From Phycisphaerales bacterium (lineage in GTDB: Bacteria; Planctomycetota; Phycisphaerae; Phycisphaerales; UBA1924), in contig JALHOJ010000031.1 in the NCBI GenBank assembly GCA_022843045.1, positions 1-42,969 of the forward strand: a stretch of 42,969 nt of DNA. The letters run 5' to 3'. The notes below the pieces were generated by a model, which saw only the letters and a list, made by a program, of their open reading frames with translations, made no database searches and was not told the origin of the DNA. Made by a program: the position numbers and the translations under genes. Positions 39,536 through 42,969 of this stretch are shown here, piece by piece; within the stretch, counting starts at the first letter, position 1; each line of letters opens with the position of its first letter.

Positions 39536-41329
39536 TTGCAACTGAGTACTGGTACGACACAAATTCCGGGTGCGAACGGCTCAACCAGCGTGGGTTCGTT
39601 GCAGAGTCAGGTTGGGGCCGCCGGACGCGCCGATGGTGCGGAGATGGCCGCGACGCCCTCGAAGCAGATGCGATTGAGCATTCTGGACTTCCTGACCGAT
39701 GGCTCGCTGGTGGGTCTGTGCGATCAGTTGGCGCGTCTGACCGGTTTGCAAGTGGAGTTGCAGGACACCACGGGTCGCGTGATCCGCAAGGCCGGAGCCA
39801 CGCACAGCCCCGACGGCAAACAGTGGGTGCTCAGCGACGCGCCCTCAACGCTCCAAGGGCTGGGCGTGACGCGCGTTCCGCTGCGCCTCGCAGGAGAGCC
39901 GCTCGGCGCGCTGGTGCTGGGACCGGGCGAACCGGAAGCGCCCGATGACGGACGACGGCGTGTGGAGAGCGTCTTGCAATTGCTCGCGCAAACCGCGGGC
40001 GAACTCTGCGAGCAGCAGGTCGAGTTGCAGCACCGCATGAAGGAAGTCAGCGCGCTGGCCCGAGTCGGCAGCCTGCTGACCCGCGCCCCAAGTCCGCAGC
40101 GCGTGCTCGAAGTCGTGCTCGAACAGGCCCTGGACTTGCTGGGCATGGACGCCGGATCCATCATGCTGCTCAAAGAACGCGGCGACGGCACCTTCAGCCA
40201 CAACGAAGAGGACTTGCAACTCGCCCTCTCCCGCAACCTGAGCCAAGGCTGGCTTGAGTATCCCCAGCCGCTCAGCAAGGATCGGCTCTTTGACAAACTC
40301 GCGATGACCGGCCAGATCGTGGTCAGCCCAAACCTCGCCGAGGACGATCGCGTGCTGCTCAAGGAACGCGCAGCCCAGGAAGGCCTCGCCGCAGCCCTGC
40401 ACGCCGGCATGGTCTTCAAGAACGAAGCCTTGGGCGTGATTCGCCTGTACTCACGCGAGCCACGCACCTTCGATGACGCCGAGAAGAAACTCCTCCTCAG
40501 CCTTGCCAGCCAAGCCGCCGCGGCCCTCGAGCAATCCCGCCTGCTCACGATGGAGCAGGAAGAGCAGGCGCTCCAGCGCCAACTCTCGCTCGCGGCGGAC
40601 GTCCAGCGGCGCATGCTGCCCCGCGGCGTGCCCAACTTTCCGCAACTTGATGTCGCGGCCAGGTACATCCCCAGCTACGAACTGGGCGGCGACTTCTACG
40701 ACTTCATCGACCTCAACGGGCACTTCGGCGTTGGCGTGGGCGACGTGGTGGGCAAGGGCATCGCCGCCGCGCTGTTGATGGCGAGCGTGCGCTCGAGCCT
40801 CCGTGCCTATGCGCAGGACGTGTACGACCTGGACGTCGTGGTGGGCCGCGTGAATCAGGCCTTGTGTCGCGACACGCGCGAGCACGAGTTCGCGAGCCTG
40901 TGGTACGGCGTGATCGATCCGTTCAAGATGCGGCTGACGTACTGCAGCGCGGGGCACGAGCCGCCCATCGTGATCCGCGTGCCCAAGCATCGCACGCCCA
41001 CGCTGGCGGATATGGACGAACTGACGGTGGGGGGGATGGTGGTCGGCATCGACCCCAGCCAGCGATATCAACGCGCGGTCTTTGACATCAAGGCGGGCGA
41101 CGTGCTGCTCGCGTACACCGATGGCCTGCCCGACGCCGTGAACTTCGAAGGCCAGCGCTTCGGCAAGCAGCGCGTGCGCGACGCGTTCCTCAAGTGCCTC
41201 CAGGAAAAGCCCCACGCCAGCGCGGGCGAAGTGGTCGAACGCATGCTCTGGGAAGTCCGCCAGTTCTGCGGGCTGTCGAAGGGACGCAGCGACGACAAGA
41301 CGGTGCTCGCGGTGCGCGTGAGGGAGTGA
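39536..41329 (+). CDS. PP2C-type serine/threonine phosphatase with sensor domains (PocR-like, GAF, SpoIIE)
   Basis: Up to 597 residues. N-terminal region about 45-115 resembles a PocR-type ligand-sensing domain (SILDFLTDGSLVGLCDQLAR, then LTGLQVELQDTTGRVI). A GAF domain spans about 170-330 (RVLEVVLEQALDLLGMDAGS). An LSLAADVQRRMLPRGVP linker leads to the SpoIIE/RsbU phosphatase domain (about 360-597), with metal-site motifs YELGGDFYDF, VGVGDVVGKGIAAALLM and LLAYTDGLPDAV. It likely dephosphorylates an anti-sigma-factor antagonist or similar partner in response to a ligand. The start is uncertain: TTG at 39536 has GAGGGG 10 bases upstream. An in-frame ATG at 39644 would still keep all domains. 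Confidence 0.88.
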   Translation: MQLSTGTTQIPGANGSTSVGSLQSQVGAAGRADGAEMAATPSKQMRLSILDFLTDGSLVGLCDQLARLTGLQVELQDTTGRVIRKAGATHSPDGKQWVLSDAPSTLQGLGVTRVPLRLAGEPLGALVLGPGEPEAPDDGRRRVESVLQLLAQTAGELCEQQVELQHRMKEVSALARVGSLLTRAPSPQRVLEVVLEQALDLLGMDAGSIMLLKERGDGTFSHNEEDLQLALSRNLSQGWLEYPQPLSKDRLFDKLAMTGQIVVSPNLAEDDRVLLKERAAQEGLAAALHAGMVFKNEALGVIRLYSREPRTFDDAEKKLLLSLASQAAAALEQSRLLTMEQEEQALQRQLSLAADVQRRMLPRGVPNFPQLDVAARYIPSYELGGDFYDFIDLNGHFGVGVGDVVGKGIAAALLMASVRSSLRAYAQDVYDLDVVVGRVNQALCRDTREHEFASLWYGVIDPFKMRLTYCSAGHEPPIVIRVPKHRTPTLADMDELTVGGMVVGIDPSQRYQRAVFDIKAGDVLLAYTDGLPDAVNFEGQRFGKQRVRDAFLKCLQEKPHASAGEVVERMLWEVRQFCGLSKGRSDDKTVLAVRVRE

Positions 41330-41432
41330 GATTGTCTCGACGAATTCGGGGTTGAAGTCCAGTCTAGCGTTCGGGAAGACGGAGCAGCAAGTCAGCAGAA
41401 CGATCGACTGCTGGTGAACTCGCCACCACCAG

Positions 41433-41468
41433 ATCACAGGGTTCTTCTTTTGGTCTTCTCTCTGTGAT
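41433..41468. repeat. Short inverted repeat with CT-rich loop upstream of tgt
   Basis: ATCACAG (41433-41439) pairs with CTGTGAT (41462-41468) around a pyrimidine-rich 22-base loop (ttcttctttt, ggtcttctct). It looks like a reduced member or single arm of the dispersed repeat family. It lies about 60 bp before the tgt start. Confidence 0.45.
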
Positions 41469-41524
41469 GGTCAGCGTTCTTGCCCGCGGACAACCGCGCC
41501 CCAGCCGCCCCGTAGAATCCCCTC

Positions 41525-42805
41525 TTGCCCCAAACCCCCCTCCAATTCACACTCCACTCCCGCTCCCGCTCCTGCAACGCCCGGCTCGGCACAGTCTCCA
41601 CGCCCCACGGCGACTTCGATACCCCCGCCTTCATGCCCGTAGGCACCCGCGGTAGCGTCAAGGGCATCTTGCCCGAACTCGTCCGCGCCACCGGCGCGCA
41701 AATCGTCCTTAACAACACCTACCACCTGATGCTTCGCCCGGGCTCCGAACTCATCCAGAAAATGGGTGGTGTCCATCGGTTCATGAACTGGCCAGGGCCG
41801 ATTCTCACCGACTCGGGCGGCTACCAGGCCTACTCGCTCAGCGACATGAACAAGGTCGACGACGACGGCGTGACCTTCAAGAGCATCATCGACGGCAGCA
41901 ACGTCCGCCTCACCCCCGAGCGGGCCATGCAGGTTCAGAACGAACTCGGCCCCGACATCATGATGGCCTTCGACGACTGCCCGCCCAGCGCAGCCGAAGC
42001 CGAAGATGGAGACAAGCGCCTCGTTCGCGCCCTTGCCCGCGATCGCGTTCAAACTGAAGATGCCGGACGGCAAGCCGGGTCCGCTCGCGACACCGAGCTT
42101 GCAAAGAAGAAGAACACCCTCACCCACGCCCAGCGCCTCGAACTCGCCAACCACCGCACCATCCGCTGGCTCGAACGCTGCAAAGCCGCGCACGCGCGAC
42201 CGGACGTCCAAGCCCTCTTTGGCATCATCCAAGGCGGTACCGACCTCGCCCAGCGCTCCTGGTGCGTCGAGCGCGTCTGCAACATCGAACTGCCGGGATA
42301 TGCCATTGGCGGCGTGGCAGTGGGGGAGTCGCCCGACGCCATCGCCACCGTCGTCCGCCACACCGCCCCGCTGATGCCCGATGCCAAGCCACGCTACCTC
42401 ATGGGCGTCGGATACGAGCGCGATCTGCTGATCGCCGTCCGCGCGGGCGTCGACATGTTCGATTGCGTCCTGCCCACCCGCAACGGCCGCAACGCCAACG
42501 CCTTCACCCGCACCGGCCAGATCCGCCTCCGCAACGCCCAATACCAACTGGACCAACTGCCCATCGAGCCCGGCTGCGACTGCCTCGCCTGCGACCCTGC
42601 CCGCCATGGCCACGCCACGCCCGACGGCCAACCCTTCACCCGCGGCTACCTCCGCCACCTCTTTATGGCGGGGGAGATGCTGGGGCCGATCCTCGTCAGC
42701 CTGCATAACCTCCGCCACTTCCAACGGTTTATGGCGGACGTCCGCCAGACCATCCAGTCTGACGACTGGGCCGGGCTGCTCGCCCGATACCCCGTCGCGG
42801 CCTGA
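41525..42805 (+). CDS. tgt: Queuine tRNA-ribosyltransferase (tRNA-guanine transglycosylase)
   Basis: 426 residues; swaps guanine 34 of tRNA-Asp, -Asn, -His and -Tyr for preQ1, a step toward queuosine. Key residues are visible: the general acid/base Asp96 in LTDSGGYQAYSL, GIIQGG, the nucleophile Asp313 in GVDMFDCVLPTRNGRNAN, and the zinc ligands Cys-x-Cys-x2-Cys at about 351-356 with the His in VSLHNLRHF. Residues about 155-205 form an extra Lys/Arg/Asp/Glu-rich insertion between MMAFDDCPP and TIRWLERC, where usual enzymes have a short linker; the frame is continuous. The length (about 50 above usual) agrees. The start is TTG at 41525, as no in-frame ATG precedes the conserved N-terminus. No Shine-Dalgarno is visible. 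The probable yajC follows. Confidence 0.93.
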   Translation: MPQTPLQFTLHSRSRSCNARLGTVSTPHGDFDTPAFMPVGTRGSVKGILPELVRATGAQIVLNNTYHLMLRPGSELIQKMGGVHRFMNWPGPILTDSGGYQAYSLSDMNKVDDDGVTFKSIIDGSNVRLTPERAMQVQNELGPDIMMAFDDCPPSAAEAEDGDKRLVRALARDRVQTEDAGRQAGSARDTELAKKKNTLTHAQRLELANHRTIRWLERCKAAHARPDVQALFGIIQGGTDLAQRSWCVERVCNIELPGYAIGGVAVGESPDAIATVVRHTAPLMPDAKPRYLMGVGYERDLLIAVRAGVDMFDCVLPTRNGRNANAFTRTGQIRLRNAQYQLDQLPIEPGCDCLACDPARHGHATPDGQPFTRGYLRHLFMAGEMLGPILVSLHNLRHFQRFMADVRQTIQSDDWAGLLARYPVAA

Positions 42806-42854
42806 AAATCATCCGTGGGACGCGATCCAACTCTCGTGATCGCAAGGTTTTACA

Positions 42855-42871
42855 GCCGGCAAGCGGCCGGC
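42855..42871. terminator. Weak GC hairpin between tgt and the next gene
   Basis: GCCGGC (42855-42860) and GCCGGC (42866-42871), each self-complementary, can pair across AAGCG. No T-tract follows, so read-through into the next gene is likely. Confidence 0.3.
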
Positions 42872-42889
42872 GTTCTCGAAGGACCAGTC

Positions 42890-42969
42890 TTGAGCAACTT
42901 TTCGATCGACGTTTCCAGCCTGAACCTCTTCCTCGCCCAGGCCGGCATGCCCGCCGGGGCCCCCGCCCC
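42890..42969 (+). CDS. yajC: Probable YajC (Sec translocase auxiliary subunit), 5' end only
   Basis: A frame starts with TTG at 42890 and runs off the window (26 codons). AAGGA lies 6 bases upstream (42879-42883). The product starts MSNFSIDVSSLNLFLAQAGM and continues with Pro/Ala/Gly residues. Planctomycete YajC proteins commonly begin with a short LAQA-containing stretch before the membrane helix, and tgt-yajC-secD is a widely conserved gene order. The membrane helix itself is beyond the window, so the call rests on context. Confidence 0.55.
   Translation, partial: MSNFSIDVSSLNLFLAQAGMPAGAPA

Noticed and set aside
41985..42140. A frameshift in tgt around the unusual insertion
   Set aside because: Conserved sequence on both sides is in the same frame without a break, so the insertion is in-frame.

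Overview
The window is high-GC bacterial DNA that I read as a planctomycete, most likely class Phycisphaerae. The clues are the gene content (very large secreted PQQ-repeat proteins, a secreted amylase ending in an EF-hand/dockerin-like 'C-DIDxNND' tail, an FHA-fused secretion ATPase, a PP2C-type phosphatase with sensor domains), the sparse use of Shine-Dalgarno sites, and the order tgt then a probable yajC. The taxonomic call is inference. I saw no rRNA, tRNA, CRISPR array, IS element or prophage gene.

Layout. 1-4098 (minus): a truncated D-2-hydroxyacid dehydrogenase, a TauE/SafE permease and transketolase. 4600-10665 (plus): a complete export locus. It has a TetR regulator behind two matching palindromes, then a DevC/MacB-like permease, its ATPase, an HlyD-type membrane fusion protein and a NodT/TolC-type outer-membrane lipoprotein. 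10766-13778 (minus): a SigK-like ECF sigma factor, its RskA-like anti-sigma factor and a secreted protein with two FAS1 domains. 14108-19768 (minus): an OmpA/Pal-like lipoprotein and a 1545-residue PQQ-propeller protein. 19971-21058 (plus): a small membrane protein and a WHy/LEA14-type lipoprotein. 21074-23660 (minus): an OYE-type flavin oxidoreductase and a secreted alpha/beta hydrolase. 23772-26326 (plus): an AAA+ ATPase, a hotdog thioesterase and PurN. 26354-27094 (minus): an Imm11-like protein with no visible toxin.

27125-33052 is a divergent starch or alpha-glucan locus: a secreted GH31 enzyme on the minus strand and a secreted GH13 amylase on the plus strand, sharing a 483-bp control region with palindromes and a good sigma70-like promoter. 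33170-34831 is an FHA-GspE fusion. 34926-37569 (minus) holds an unknown protein and methionyl-tRNA synthetase. 37773-42969 (plus) holds a secreted TPR-like protein, a PocR-like/GAF/SpoIIE phosphatase, queuine tRNA-ribosyltransferase with an unusual insertion, and the first codons of a probable yajC.

The most striking feature not explained by genes is a family of dispersed, imperfect inverted repeats built from short CAGAGAC/CACGGAG-like units. Full copies lie in intergenic gaps (about 2039-2123, 4137-4318, 6759-6894, 8979-9129 and 10663-10761). Single CT- or GA-rich arms appear elsewhere, often directly before start codons, where they replace a Shine-Dalgarno sequence. One arm seems to have become the coding start of PurN.
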